From contig JAFEFL010000027.1 of the NCBI GenBank assembly GCA_018240595.1, positions 165,043 through 229,042 of the forward strand: a stretch of 64,000 nt of DNA, written 5' to 3'. Numbering within the stretch: position 1 is the stretch's first letter; the number at the start of each line of letters is the position of its first letter. Under the pieces are notes generated by a model that did not search any database, was not told the origin of the DNA, and worked only from the letters and a program-made list of their open reading frames with translations. This DNA is from Pseudomonadota bacterium (GTDB lineage Bacteria; Pseudomonadota; Alphaproteobacteria; Rhizobiales; Xanthobacteraceae). The position numbers and the translations under genes were made by a program. Below, piece by piece: positions 7,925-18,160 of this stretch.

Positions 7925-9175
7925 GTGGCGACCTGGTATCAGGAAAGTTCGAAGACGGAAAAGCGCACTTTCTGGGCGTGCTACATGGGATGGGGCCTCG
8001 ACGCCCTCGACGTCCAGATGTTCAGCCTGGCGATCCCCGCGCTGATCGCCGCGTTCGGACTGAGCAAGACCGAAGCGGGCTTGATCGGCGGCGTCACCTT
8101 GTTTGCCGGCGCTTTCGGCGGATGGATCGGTGGCGCGCTGGCGGACCGCTACGGCCGGGTCAAGGCGTTGCAGATTACGATCCTTTGGTTCGCACTCGCG
8201 ACCTTCGCCTGCGCCTTCGCGCAGACCTACACGCAACTCCTGGTACTCAAGACCATTCAGGGATTGGGCTTTGGCGGCGAATGGGCCGCCGGCGCGGTCT
8301 TGATGGCCGAGGTTATCCGCCCTCAGCATCGCGGCAAGGCGCTGGGCGCCATCCAGAGTGCATGGGCCGTAGGCTGGGGAGCCGCCGTTCTCCTGGCGAC
8401 TGCGGCCTTTCATTTCCTGCCACAGGATCTCGCTTGGCGCCTGCTGTTCGCGGCCGGTCTGCTCCCGGCGCTGCTGACGGTCTACGTCCGGCGCTCAATT
8501 CCGGAGCCGACTCGCGCCGAAAGAAAGGAAACCGGGAGCGCTTCGATCCTGCAGACGCTGATCGGTATCTTCCATCCGAGCGTATTGCGCTCGACCATGA
8601 TCGGAGGGCTTTTCGGCATCGGCGCCCATGGAGGCTACGCGGCACTGACAACCTTTTTACCGACGTTCCTGCGTCAGGAGCGCGGCCTCTCCGTGCTCGG
8701 ATCCGGCGGCTACCTCGCGGTGATCATCGTGGCGTTCTTTTGCGGCTGCGTCACCAGCGGCATGTTGAGCGACCGCATCGGACGGCGCGCGAACGTCGCC
8801 GTTTTCGCAGCGGCCTGCATTGCCACCGTGCTGATCTACGTCTTTGCACCGCTCAGCAACGGACAGATGCTGATCCTCGGTTTCCCGCTCGGTTTCTTCT
8901 CCGCGGGGATTCCGGCCAGCATGGCGGCGCTGTTCAGCGAACTCTATCCTGAGGGCGTGCGCGGCACCGGCGTCGGCTTTTGCTACAATTTCGGCCGCGT
9001 CGTTTCCGCTGGCTTTCCGGTGCTGGTCGGATTCATGAGCGAACGCATCGGGCTCGGCGCGGCCATCGGAATTGACGCGGCTTTCGCCTATTCTCTGGTC
9101 TTGCTCGCCGTACTGATGCTGCCGGAAACACGCGGCAAGGCATTCGGGGTGGAAAAGGCGGCCGCAACCGGCTAG
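7925..9175 (+). CDS. MFS transporter, aromatic acid:H+ symporter-like
   Basis: This is a 416-residue inner-membrane transporter with about 12 predicted helices. The start is GTG, preceded by an AGAGGGAGG ribosome site. The N-terminal WGLDALDVQMFSLAIPALI is typical of the AAHS (benzoate/4-hydroxybenzoate) branch, in which an Asp-rich first helix is needed for uptake. The GALADRYGRVKAL loop between helices 2 and 3 is the MFS signature, and a second DRIGRRA loop opens the C-terminal half. Placed between a GntR regulator and an amidohydrolase, it probably imports the acid or lactone-forming compound used by the cassette. The substrate is unknown. Confidence 0.9.
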   Translation: MATWYQESSKTEKRTFWACYMGWGLDALDVQMFSLAIPALIAAFGLSKTEAGLIGGVTLFAGAFGGWIGGALADRYGRVKALQITILWFALATFACAFAQTYTQLLVLKTIQGLGFGGEWAAGAVLMAEVIRPQHRGKALGAIQSAWAVGWGAAVLLATAAFHFLPQDLAWRLLFAAGLLPALLTVYVRRSIPEPTRAERKETGSASILQTLIGIFHPSVLRSTMIGGLFGIGAHGGYAALTTFLPTFLRQERGLSVLGSGGYLAVIIVAFFCGCVTSGMLSDRIGRRANVAVFAAACIATVLIYVFAPLSNGQMLILGFPLGFFSAGIPASMAALFSELYPEGVRGTGVGFCYNFGRVVSAGFPVLVGFMSERIGLGAAIGIDAAFAYSLVLLAVLMLPETRGKAFGVEKAAATG

Positions 9176-9214
9176 GTCAAACTTGGCGCGCCCTTCAAGC
9201 GTTCGGAATAATTC

Positions 9215-10003
9215 GTGATCGACACGCACGCCCATGTCTTCCACCGCGGTCTGACATTCGATGCCGCGCGGCGCTACACGCCGGATTACGACGCGCCGCT
9301 TGAAGCTTATCTGCGGCAACTTGACGAGAATGGCATCACCAATGCCGTTCTCGTCCAGCCGAGCTTTCTCGGCACCGACAACGACTACTTGCTCGACAGC
9401 CTCAAGAATGCGGGTGGCAGGCTACGGGGCATCGCGGTTCTCGATCCCTTGCAAGGACCGGCGGACCTCGCGGCGCTTCAGGCCGCCGGCATTGTCGGTA
9501 TTAGGCTCAACCTGATCGGACGGCCCACGCCCGATCTGGATGCTCCTGCATGGTCACGGCTATTGGCCGATGTGGCCGCGCGCGGCTGGCAGATCGAGGT
9601 GCAAAGCCACGCCCGGCAGCTCGCAACTCTGGCGCCGCTGCTTCTGCAAACCGGGGCGAACGTCGTGCTCGATCATTACGCGCTGCCGGACGAAGCACTG
9701 GGCGTCAGCGATCCGGCTTTCGACGCGATCTTGCGGCTCGGCGGCTCGCCGCGCCTTTGGGTGAAATTGTCGGCGCCCTACCGAAACGGTATTGCCGGTG
9801 AACGCTTCGCTCGAGGGGCCTACCCGCTGCTGCGGCAGGCCCTGGGCCCAAGTCAGCTCCTGTGGGGCAGTGACTGGCCGCACACCCAGTTTGAAACGAC
9901 GCAAGATTTCCGCAAGAACCTGACCTTTCTTTCGACGCTCGCTCCCCGTCCGGGCGAACGGGCGCAAATTGGGCGCAATGCGAAAACGTTGTTCGGCTTC
10001 TGA
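9215..10003 (+). CDS. Amidohydrolase-family TIM-barrel hydrolase (lactonase-like)
   Basis: This 262-residue amidohydrolase-2 protein is related to 2-pyrone-4,6-dicarboxylate lactonase and similar enzymes. It starts at GTG with the metal-site motif DTHAHVF (H4-x-H6 region), followed by NAVLVQPSFLGTDNDYLL, the strand VGIRLNLIG, the VVLDHYALPDE motif and the C-terminal catalytic strand WGSDWPHTQFE. It is the last gene of the GntR-MFS cassette, 39 bp after the transporter. The likely job is hydrolysis of an imported or ring-cleavage-derived lactone, but the exact substrate is not evident. It is convergent with SURF1, with a 40-bp gap. Confidence 0.85.
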   Translation: MIDTHAHVFHRGLTFDAARRYTPDYDAPLEAYLRQLDENGITNAVLVQPSFLGTDNDYLLDSLKNAGGRLRGIAVLDPLQGPADLAALQAAGIVGIRLNLIGRPTPDLDAPAWSRLLADVAARGWQIEVQSHARQLATLAPLLLQTGANVVLDHYALPDEALGVSDPAFDAILRLGGSPRLWVKLSAPYRNGIAGERFARGAYPLLRQALGPSQLLWGSDWPHTQFETTQDFRKNLTFLSTLAPRPGERAQIGRNAKTLFGF

Positions 10004-10043
10004 TTGGGCGGACGAGCCGCGCCGCCGGCCCTCGCGGCATCGA

Positions 10044-10799
10044 TCAATGGCGCCGCCGCAGGCGGCCGGTGAGCCAGACTCCATAAACGCCGATGAGCGC
10101 CAGCGCGAGACCGTACCAGGTCAGCGCGTATTGCCAGTGGTTGTTCGGCAGTTGCACTTCGATCTTGCCCGGCTTGGGCAGGCCGCCCGGCGGCACCGGC
10201 GATTCCTGATCGATGTAGAACGGTGCGTCGAGCTTCCAGCCGTGCGCCGCCGCCATCGCCGCTTGGTCGCGCGTGAAGAACAGGTTGGCCTTGACGTCGT
10301 CCGCCGGCGCGAACATGCCGCGCTCTTCCGGCCAGCGCATGTACCCGACGAGTTCGACCGGACCATTCGGCACGCCTTGCGTGCGCGTTGCCGGATTTTG
10401 CCGATCGGTCGGGACGAAACCGCGATTGACGAGAATGACGGCGCCATCGTCGAGCTTCGCTGGCGCAAAGACCCAGTAACCTTGGTCGGTCACGTCGGGC
10501 CGCAGCGATGAGCCGGCGGTGTAGACATAGGCCTCGCCCGGCATGAACGTCGCGGTGAACTTGACGTGCGCATATTCGCGTTCGTCGGCGGTCAAGGCGG
10601 GCCATTGCGTCAGCGGCGCCAAAGCCTGCGGCGCTTGCGTGATGCGCCCGGTCACCGTGGCGATCAATTTCTCTTTCCACGCCTTGCGCTGAAGCTGCCA
10701 CGTGCCGAGCCCAAGCAGGAGCACCAATCCGGCCACCGTCGCGATTGTGGCGGTGAAAACGCCACGCGCGCTCGCGGTCTTTTCCTTCGTCCCGCTCAC
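10044..10799 (-). CDS. SURF1-family cytochrome oxidase assembly protein
   Basis: SURF1 helps insert heme a into subunit I of cytochrome c oxidase. The 251 residues show the expected two membrane helices, one N-terminal (GVFTATIATVAGLVLLLGLGTWQLQRK, where GTWQLQRK is the signature) and one C-terminal (WYGLALALIGVYGVWL), around a periplasmic domain with VNRGFVP. The preferred start is GTG at 10799, which overlaps the stop of the DUF983 gene as GTGA; a longer upstream reading would be spurious. It is the last gene of the minus-strand cox cluster. Confidence 0.93.
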   Translation of the reverse strand: MSGTKEKTASARGVFTATIATVAGLVLLLGLGTWQLQRKAWKEKLIATVTGRITQAPQALAPLTQWPALTADEREYAHVKFTATFMPGEAYVYTAGSSLRPDVTDQGYWVFAPAKLDDGAVILVNRGFVPTDRQNPATRTQGVPNGPVELVGYMRWPEERGMFAPADDVKANLFFTRDQAAMAAAHGWKLDAPFYIDQESPVPPGGLPKPGKIEVQLPNNHWQYALTWYGLALALIGVYGVWLTGRLRRRH

Positions 10800-11170
10800 G
10801 CGTCGCCCTTGCGTTGCAACTGGCCGGGCGCGGCCTTGTGATGATACTGCAGCGCGATCAGCAACCCCTTGAGCATGCGCAGAGGCGCCAGCGTGACGAT
10901 CAGGATCAGCGGCAGCCAGAGCGCGGCGTGAACCCAGTATGGCGGCTGATACACCACCTCGGTGAACAGCGCGGCCAGCACGACAAGGGCGCCGCCGATC
11001 AGGATGACGAACACCGCCGGACCGTCGCCGGCATCGGCGAACGAATAGTCCAGTCCGCATTTCTCGCAGGACGGCCGCAGTGTCAGAAAGCCATCGAACA
11101 GCTTGCCCTCGCCGCAGCGCGGGCAACGGCCGAGCAGTCCACGGCCGATCGGCAGGGGCGCTTCGGACAT
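10796..11170 (-). CDS. DUF983 family protein (zinc-ribbon plus membrane helices)
   Basis: This is a 124-residue protein with an N-terminal four-cysteine zinc-ribbon-like motif (CPRCGEGKLFDGFL...CEKCGLDY, cysteines 16, 19, 35 and 38) followed by two membrane helices (VFVILIGGALVVLAALFTEV and ALWLPLILIVTLAPL). DUF983 genes regularly sit between ctaE and SURF1 in alphaproteobacterial oxidase operons, so a role in oxidase assembly or heme/copper handling is plausible but unproven. A GGAGG site lies 7 bases before the ATG. An intrinsic terminator precedes this gene, so its expression may be attenuated relative to ctaE. Confidence 0.9.
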   Translation of the reverse strand: MSEAPLPIGRGLLGRCPRCGEGKLFDGFLTLRPSCEKCGLDYSFADAGDGPAVFVILIGGALVVLAALFTEVVYQPPYWVHAALWLPLILIVTLAPLRMLKGLLIALQYHHKAAPGQLQRKGDA

Positions 11171-11182
11171 CAAGATACCTCC

Positions 11183-11213
11183 AAAACAAAAAGGGCGGCG
11201 TTGCCGCCGCCCC
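11183..11213 (-). terminator. Intrinsic terminator/attenuator after ctaE
   Basis: On the minus strand GGGCGGC (complement of 11206-11212) pairs with GCCGCCC (complement of 11193-11199) and is followed by TTTTTGTTTT. It lies between the ctaE stop (11236) and the DUF983 start (11170), so it splits the operon and probably lets only part of the transcripts continue into the assembly genes. Confidence 0.7.
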
Positions 11214-11235
11214 TTTGCCACATCAATGCGGCGAC

Positions 11236-12093
11236 TTAATGCGCGGCCGCGGCAACGTGCTCGGCGCCCGAACCCCACACATAGATGCAGGCGAACAGGA
11301 ACAGCCAGACGACGTCGACGAAGTGCCAGTACCAGGCGGCGAATTCGAAGCCGAGATGCTGCGTCGGGGTAAAGTGACCGCGCAGAGCACGCACCAGGCA
11401 GACGATCAGGAAGATCGTGCCGATGATGACGTGCGCACCATGGAAGCCCGTCGCCATGAAGAAGGCCGCGCCGTACATGTTGCCCTTGAAGGCGAAGGCG
11501 GCGTGCATGTACTCGAAGGCCTGAACGCAGGTGAAGGTCAGGCCGAGCAGGATCGTGAGGATGAGGCCCCACTTCAGGCCCTGACGATCGTTCTCCAGCA
11601 GCGCGTGGTGCGCCCAGGTCACCGTGGTGCCCGAGGTCAGCAGGATCAGCGTGTTGAGGAGCGGCAGGTGCCAGGGGTCGAAGGTCTCGATGCCCTTCGG
11701 CGGCCAGACGCCGCCGGTGAAGGCGACGCGGGCGACTTCATGCGCCTCGCCAGGAAACAGCGCGGTGTTGAAGTAGGCCCAGAACCAGGCGACGAAGAAC
11801 ATCACCTCTGAGGCGATGAACAGGATCATGCCGTAGCGGTGCGAGATCTGCACCACGCGGGTGTGATCGCCCTTGAATTGGGCCTCGTTGATGACGTCGC
11901 GCCACCAGCCGATGAAGGTGTAGAGTACGCCGAGGACGCCGGCGCCGAACACCAGCGGCGCCGCCGAATACAGGTGGTGCATCCAGCTGACGGCGCCGAG
12001 CGCCATCACGAAGGCGGCAACCGAGCCGACGGCCGGCCACGGGCTCGGATCGACCAGATGGTAGTCGTGATGCTTTGCGTGTGCCTCGGCCAT
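11236..12093 (-). CDS. ctaE: Cytochrome c oxidase subunit III
   Basis: This is the third core subunit of the aa3-type oxidase (285 aa, about seven membrane helices). Typical segments are [14 protein letters not shown] at the N-terminus, [30 protein letters not shown], the AFEYMHAAF segment with a conserved Glu, and the C-terminal [26 protein letters not shown] ribosome site precedes the ATG. It follows ctaG in the operon, with a dispersed palindromic repeat between them, and is followed by a terminator-like hairpin. Confidence 0.97.
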   Translation of the reverse strand: MAEAHAKHHDYHLVDPSPWPAVGSVAAFVMALGAVSWMHHLYSAAPLVFGAGVLGVLYTFIGWWRDVINEAQFKGDHTRVVQISHRYGMILFIASEVMFFVAWFWAYFNTALFPGEAHEVARVAFTGGVWPPKGIETFDPWHLPLLNTLILLTSGTTVTWAHHALLENDRQGLKWGLILTILLGLTFTCVQAFEYMHAAFAFKGNMYGAAFFMATGFHGAHVIIGTIFLIVCLVRALRGHFTPTQHLGFEFAAWYWHFVDVVWLFLFACIYVWGSGAEHVAAAAH

Positions 12094-12163
12094 TGTCGTC
12101 TCCGTTCAAGTCGGTCGGTTTGCATGGGCGCCGAGGCGCCCCCCAGAGTTACGTTCCAGATTT

Positions 12164-12213
12164 GAGCATGATCTTATCCGAAAACCGGAGGTCCACTTTT
12201 CGGAATCATGCTC
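12164..12213. repeat. GCATGATC palindromic dispersed repeat, copy 1
   Basis: This 50-bp element has complementary ends (GAGCATGAT... and ...ATCATGCTC) and a core containing CCGAAAACCGG and CCACTTTTCGG. The same element recurs at 28856 and 33316. This copy directly abuts the ctaG stop codon, sharing its last base, and lies in the ctaG-ctaE intergenic space, so it will be transcribed within the oxidase operon and can fold as an RNA hairpin. Confidence 0.8.
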
Positions 12214-12821
12214 TACAGCTTTTTCGAGGCCTTCGTCTCGGCGTCCGCCACCGGCTTCTGCGGCGTGTCCACGGGGAAGAAGGTATAGGACAGCGTGATC
12301 GTATTCAGCGGATCCTGGTCGGTATCCTTCGCGATCGAAGGGTCGACGTAGAACACCACCGCCATGTCGCGCGTTTCGCCGGGCTTCATGGTCTGCTCGG
12401 TGAAACAGAAGCAGTTGATTTTGTGGAAGTAGAGCCCGACCGTCGTCGGCGTGACGTTGTAACCGGCTTGCGCGGTGATCTCGCGCGCCGCCATGTTGAT
12501 GACCTTGTAATAGACGGTCTTTACTTCGCCGATGCGCACCTGAACGGTGTTCTGCTCGGGCACGAACCGCCACGGCAATCCGGGGGCGACGTTGGAATCG
12601 AAGCGGATGGTCAGGGTGCGGTCGAGCACCTGACCGGGCGCGCGCTCCGACACCTGCGTGGTGCCGCCGAAGCCTGTGGTGCGGCAGAACCAGTTATACA
12701 GCGGCACCGAAGCGAAGGCCGCGCCGACCATGCCGGCGACGACGACGCCGCAGATCGCAGCGACAACGACGTCGCGCTTGACCTTGCGCGGAGCGGGCGC
12801 GCTATTCTTCGTGTCCGTCAT
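12213..12821 (-). CDS. ctaG: Cytochrome c oxidase assembly protein CtaG/Cox11
   Basis: This is the copper chaperone that delivers Cu to the CuB site of subunit I. The 202 residues have one N-terminal membrane helix (about 17-38, [22 protein letters not shown]), the conserved [18 protein letters not shown] segment, and a periplasmic copper domain with the paired cysteines in [10 protein letters not shown]. The ATG overlaps the stop of the small CoxF gene (ATGA), so the two are translationally coupled. Length and motifs match the family fully. Confidence 0.96.
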   Translation of the reverse strand: MTDTKNSAPAPRKVKRDVVVAAICGVVVAGMVGAAFASVPLYNWFCRTTGFGGTTQVSERAPGQVLDRTLTIRFDSNVAPGLPWRFVPEQNTVQVRIGEVKTVYYKVINMAAREITAQAGYNVTPTTVGLYFHKINCFCFTEQTMKPGETRDMAVVFYVDPSIAKDTDQDPLNTITLSYTFFPVDTPQKPVADAETKASKKL

Positions 12822-13003
12822 ATCGGGCGCACCAGCACGGCCGGACCCTTCACCAGGGTCATGATGAAGAAGAGAATGACCAGCGCCGCGAGCGCCAGCG
12901 CGATCGCAACCGAGCGCGAGCGCTGCGCGCGCTTCTGCTGCTCGGTGAGTACGATGCCGCCCTCAACCTGGCTGTTGCGATCCTGCTTGTCGTCCATGGT
13001 CAT
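12818..13003 (-). CDS. CoxF-type small membrane protein of the cytochrome oxidase operon
   Basis: This is a 61-residue protein with a charged N-terminus ([10 protein letters not shown]...[11 protein letters not shown]) and one C-terminal membrane helix (about residues 32-51, [20 protein letters not shown]). A small one-helix gene at exactly this place, between ctaB and ctaG, is usual in alphaproteobacterial oxidase operons and is often called CoxF. It begins 8 bp after ctaB, with a GCGGAG site before the ATG, and overlaps ctaG by 4 bases. Its molecular function is unknown; a role in oxidase assembly is inferred from position. Confidence 0.85.
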   Translation of the reverse strand: MTMDDKQDRNSQVEGGIVLTEQQKRAQRSRSVAIALALAALVILFFIMTLVKGPAVLVRPI

Positions 13004-13011
13004 CTCCGCTG

Positions 13012-13986
13012 TCACGCGGCCACCCTGGCAATCAGCCCGCCCCAACCGCGATCGACCAGCAGCACCGCGTAGAGCAGGAACAGGTAGAGGATCGAGAAGG
13101 CGAAAAGATGCCGGCAGGCACGGTCGGCCGGCGACACTTCGCGATAGACCTGGATCGCGAGCAGGATCATGCCAAGACCGGTCGCCATCGCGACCACGCC
13201 GTACAGCGCGCTGGTGTAGCCGAGCGCCCAGGGCGCGACGCCGAGCGGAACAAGGACCAGCGTGTAGAGGAGAATCTGCAGGCGGGTATGCGCGTCGCCG
13301 GCGACATTCGGCAGCATCGGCACGCCGGCGCGGCCGTAATCGCTCTTCTTGTAGATCGCCAGCGCCCAGAAGTGCGGCGGCGTCCAGAAGAAGATGATGG
13401 CGAACAGCAGCAGCGATTCGAGCGACACCGTGCCGGTGACCGCGGCCCAGCCGATCATCGGCGGGAAGGCGCCGGCGGCGCCGCCGATGACGATGTTCTG
13501 CGGCGTCGAGCGCTTCAGCCACATCGTGTAGATGACGGCGTAGAAGAAGATGGTGAAGGCGAGCAGCGCCGCCGACAGCACATTGACCATCAGGCCGAGC
13601 ACGGCGACGGCAAATACCGACAGGGTAAGGCCGAAAGCCAGCGCTTCACCGGGGCGGACGCGGCCCGACGGCACCGGACGGCGCTGGGTGCGCGTCATCA
13701 GAGCGTCGATGTCCGCGTCAAACCACATGTTCAGCGCGCCGGAGGCGCCGGCCCCGACTGCGATGCACAGCAGCGCGGTGAAGGCTTCGACCGGATGGAT
13801 CGTTCCGGGCGCGACGGCAAGCCCGACCAGCGCGGTGAACACCACGAGCGACATCACCCGCGGCTTCAGCAGCGCGATGTAATCGCCCACCTCGGCGTTG
13901 CTCGGCTCGTAGAGGCCCGGCTCATAACCTGTCGGTTGAATGAGCCGCGCCCCGCCGGAGTTTGCGCCTTCGCTGATGAGCGACAT
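13012..13986 (-). CDS. ctaB: Protoheme IX farnesyltransferase (heme o synthase)
   Basis: This UbiA-superfamily enzyme transfers the farnesyl chain to heme b to make heme o, the precursor of heme a. The 324 residues have about nine membrane helices. The prenyl-diphosphate site is [19 protein letters not shown], with the DxxxD pair and the TxxRP ending typical of CtaB. A second loop carries the conserved [20 protein letters not shown] segment. It lies between ctaD and the CoxF gene in the oxidase operon. Confidence 0.97.
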   Translation of the reverse strand: MSLISEGANSGGARLIQPTGYEPGLYEPSNAEVGDYIALLKPRVMSLVVFTALVGLAVAPGTIHPVEAFTALLCIAVGAGASGALNMWFDADIDALMTRTQRRPVPSGRVRPGEALAFGLTLSVFAVAVLGLMVNVLSAALLAFTIFFYAVIYTMWLKRSTPQNIVIGGAAGAFPPMIGWAAVTGTVSLESLLLFAIIFFWTPPHFWALAIYKKSDYGRAGVPMLPNVAGDAHTRLQILLYTLVLVPLGVAPWALGYTSALYGVVAMATGLGMILLAIQVYREVSPADRACRHLFAFSILYLFLLYAVLLVDRGWGGLIARVAA

Positions 13987-14016
13987 TGCCCGGTTACGCC
14001 CTTCTCAATCCGCGCA

Positions 14017-15672
<1,656 letters not shown>

Positions 15673-15674
15673 TT

Positions 15675-15692
15675 ATATTGCGATTCCAATAT
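15675..15692. promoter_or_regulatory. Inverted repeat in the ctaC-ctaD gap
   Basis: ATATTG (15675-15680) and CAATAT (15687-15692) form a perfect 6-6-6 inverted repeat within the 65-bp spacer. The AT-rich character contrasts with its surroundings. It could be a regulator site or an mRNA hairpin; nothing decides between these. Confidence 0.3.
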
Positions 15693-15695
15693 GTG

Positions 15696-16544
15696 TCACT
15701 TGACGCTGGCGGACTCCACCGCGGCGACGGCGTTTTTCGGCGCGTCGTCGCTGGTGGCAAACTTCTTCTTCGCGGCCTCGAGCCAGGCGGCGTAGTCCTT
15801 TTCATTAAGGACCTGAACGGCGATCGGCATAAAGGCGTGGTCGCGACCGCAAAGCTGCGAGCACTGGCCGTAGTACATGCCTTCGCGTTCGGCCTTGAAC
15901 CAGGTCTCGTTGAGGCGGCCCGGGATGGCATCGATCTTCACGCCGAAGGACGGAACCGCCCAGGAGTGGATCACGTCGGCGCCGGTGGTGATGACGCGGA
16001 CCACCTTGTTGACCGGAACGACCATGGTGTTGTCCACGGCCAGCAGGCGCGGCTCACCGGGCTTGAGGTCCTTCGGCTGCTTCATCAGCGAGTCGAATTC
16101 GATCTTGGCGTCGGGATAGGTGTAGGTCCAGAACCACTGCTTGCCGGTGGCCTTTACGGTCACGTCGGCGGCCGGCACCTTGAGCTGGTAGAACAGGAGC
16201 CGGAACGACGGCACCGCGATCGCCACGAGGATGAGGACCGGGACGACCGTCCAGACTACTTCGATCATCGTGTTGTGAGTGGTCCGGGACGGGACCGGAT
16301 TGCTCTTGGCGTTGAACTTGAAGATCACGATGACCAGCAGCGCCAGAACGAACAGGGCGATGATCGCGATGATCCAGAGCAGGAAGTCGTGGAACCAGAC
16401 GATGTCGTCCATCACCGGCGTGGCGGCGGCCTGGAGGCCAACTTCCCACGGGTGCGGTTGACCGGTGGCAGCGATCGCTGAACCGGCGAAAACGAAAGCC
16501 ATGCTTGAGGCCAGGAAAGCGATCAACCGCTTGAGCACGAGCAT
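15696..16544 (-). CDS. ctaC: Cytochrome c oxidase subunit II
   Basis: This is the CuA-bearing subunit that receives electrons from cytochrome c. With the ATG at 16544 it has 282 residues: a signal peptide (LIAFLASSMAFVFAGSAIAA), two membrane helices (about 52-76 and 93-118), and a periplasmic cupredoxin domain with the aromatic patch KQWFWTYTYPD. The CuA ligands are H193, C228, C232, H236 and M239. The residue between the cysteines is Gln (Q230, in CSQLCG), where a Glu is usual. An upstream in-frame ATG (16619) adds 25 basic residues and is less likely. It is the first gene of the oxidase operon. Confidence 0.96.
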   Translation of the reverse strand: MLVLKRLIAFLASSMAFVFAGSAIAATGQPHPWEVGLQAAATPVMDDIVWFHDFLLWIIAIIALFVLALLVIVIFKFNAKSNPVPSRTTHNTMIEVVWTVVPVLILVAIAVPSFRLLFYQLKVPAADVTVKATGKQWFWTYTYPDAKIEFDSLMKQPKDLKPGEPRLLAVDNTMVVPVNKVVRVITTGADVIHSWAVPSFGVKIDAIPGRLNETWFKAEREGMYYGQCSQLCGRDHAFMPIAVQVLNEKDYAAWLEAAKKKFATSDDAPKNAVAAVESASVK

Positions 16545-16981
16545 TTTCTTATGCGCTCCTCGACGAGAAAAACGGCCTTTGCGCAGGCCCCTTCTTTGGC
16601 CCCTGGTCGCCGCTCGCACGTTTTGGACGGACGGCGGCCCTCACGGCATGGTGCCACGGGCGTGGCCGGTTTTGCGATGCAGTGAGCCGGGGGATATCCC
16701 GGCTTCTCAAACCACAATTCCGGGCTTGCCGCAATCCGCCTCATTAGAACAGTTCTGCGACTGATGGCTTATCCTCAAACCCTTGCAGGATGCCGTATTT
16801 CCGCCAAGGCAAAGGCGTTCACGAAGGCCCCAGGCTTGCTCGGTCCCGGCAGTCCGGAGCCCCGCCCTGGCGCACAGCAGGCATGAGTGGAGTCGAGCGT
16901 CTACAATGGCCGTTGGCTGGTGATTCGGAACACCGGCAATCTCCCGGCGGCCGCGGCGAGTTTGCACTAAAGGATTGAAGG
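16545..16981. other. Divergent intergenic region between ctaC and the IalB gene
   Basis: These 437 bp should hold the promoters of the cytochrome oxidase operon (leftward) and of the IalB-like gene (rightward). The clearest structure is an inverted repeat, AGCCGGG and CCCGGCT around GGATAT (16685-16704). No unambiguous -35/-10 pair or known binding site could be assigned by eye. Short open frames here lack ribosome sites and recognisable content. Confidence 0.4.
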
Positions 16982-17542
16982 ATGAGCAATTTCAGGCATG
17001 GCTGGCGGGCTGCCCGCGCCTCAGGATGCGGCCTTTCGGCCTCCGGTCGCGGTATCCTGGGGCTTTTCCTCGCGGCGACATTGGTCCTGGCAGCCAGCAG
17101 CGCCGCCCTCGCCCAGGGCGCGGTCAAGTCGGTGCACAAGGACTGGCAGATTCGCTGCGATACGCCGCCCGGCGCCAAATCGGAGCAATGCGCGCTGATT
17201 CAGAGCGTCACGGCCGAGGACCGCGCCAATGTCGGCCTGACCGTCATCGTGCTCAAGACCGCCGACCAGAAGAGCAAATTGATGCGTGTCGTGGCGCCGC
17301 TCGGGGTCCTGCTGCCCTCCGGCCTCGGCCTCAAGATCGACAATGCCGACATCGGCCGCGCCGGGTTCGTGCGCTGCCTGCCCAATGGCTGCATTGCCGA
17401 GGTGGTCATGGACGACCAGTTGCTGCAGAAGCTGAGGACCGGCAAGACCGCTACCTTCATCATCTACCAGACGCCCGAGGAAGGCATCGGCTTCCCCATG
17501 TCGCTGGCCGGCTTCGGCGAAGGCTACGACAAGCTGCCGTAA
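16982..17542 (+). CDS. Invasion-associated locus B (IalB) family protein
   Basis: This is a 186-residue exported protein with a long N-terminal signal segment (cleavage probably after residue 44, ASSAALAQ), then the IalB-like domain beginning HKDWQIRCDTPP. The family pattern is visible: two early cysteines (CDTPP...EQCALIQ), a middle GLGLKIDN, the cysteine pair FVRCLPNGCIAEV and a terminal SLAGFGEGYDKLP. IalB proteins were named from Bartonella invasion, but in free-living relatives they are general periplasmic proteins of uncertain role. An AAAGGA site lies 7 bases before the ATG. Confidence 0.9.
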   Translation: MSNFRHGWRAARASGCGLSASGRGILGLFLAATLVLAASSAALAQGAVKSVHKDWQIRCDTPPGAKSEQCALIQSVTAEDRANVGLTVIVLKTADQKSKLMRVVAPLGVLLPSGLGLKIDNADIGRAGFVRCLPNGCIAEVVMDDQLLQKLRTGKTATFIIYQTPEEGIGFPMSLAGFGEGYDKLP

Positions 17543-17552
17543 TCCTGGTTCG

Positions 17553-17600
17553 TCGACGCGTTTTCCTAACGCGAACCGGCGCCCACTTCGCTCGAAAAAC
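17553..17600. repeat. GCGAACCGG dispersed repeat, copy 1
   Basis: The segment around CGCGAACCGGCGCCCACTTC followed by GCTCGAAAA matches another in the window at 23733-23777 over most of its length. TTTTC and GAAAA flanks allow an imperfect hairpin. It lies between the IalB and asparaginase-like genes. Confidence 0.6.
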
Positions 17601-17611
17601 GCGACGGACCC

Positions 17612-18160
17612 ATGGCCAAGGACCTTTTGATCCTCACCACCGGCGGCACCTTCGACAAGCGCTACCCGGAAGGCCAGTGGGTGACGGAGTTCACCTTTCC
17701 GCCCGGCCAGGAATCGGCGGTCACCGAGATCCTGAAGCGCGGCCGTATCGATCCGGACAGCATTGCCTGCGAGTGGTTGTTCGCCGAGGACTCGACGCGA
17801 ATCACGGACGCCCAGCGCGACATCATTGCCAACCGCTGCGCCAGCGCGACGCAGCGGCGAATCGTCGTCACCCACGGCACCGACACCATGACCCGGCGCA
17901 TCGAGCCGGCGACCGGCCAGGTTTCGACCACGCCGAACACGGCGCAGACCATTGCGGCCCGCCGGCTCGACAAGACCATCGTCCTCACCGGCGCGGCGCA
18001 GCCGGCGGTGCTGCGCGAGAGCGACACCGACTTCAATCTCGGCCTCGCCATCGGCGCGGCGTTGATCGCGCCGCCGGGCGTCTACGTCGCCATGCATGGC
18101 TTGGTTGCCCCGTGGGACCAGGTCGTGAAAAATGTCGACGGCAGCTTCCGCCGCTTGTGA
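17612..18160 (+). CDS. Short asparaginase/glutaminase-domain protein
   Basis: This 182-residue protein has the N-terminal domain of L-asparaginase. The nucleophile loop is LTTGGTFDK at residues 8-16, and the second catalytic motif VTHGTDTM is at about 86-93. Classical type I/II asparaginases are about 330 residues with a second domain; here the protein ends after the first, a known short form. Activity is therefore uncertain. Its stop overlaps a GTG start of the next gene (GTGA), so it is translationally coupled to the dehydratase-like gene, suggesting a joint role in amino-acid breakdown. Confidence 0.85.
   Translation: MAKDLLILTTGGTFDKRYPEGQWVTEFTFPPGQESAVTEILKRGRIDPDSIACEWLFAEDSTRITDAQRDIIANRCASATQRRIVVTHGTDTMTRRIEPATGQVSTTPNTAQTIAARRLDKTIVLTGAAQPAVLRESDTDFNLGLAIGAALIAPPGVYVAMHGLVAPWDQVVKNVDGSFRRL

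Noticed and set aside
16707..16967. A minus-strand 86-codon open frame in the ctaC-IalB intergenic region
   Set aside because: No ribosome site or recognisable sequence, and it occupies the expected promoter region.
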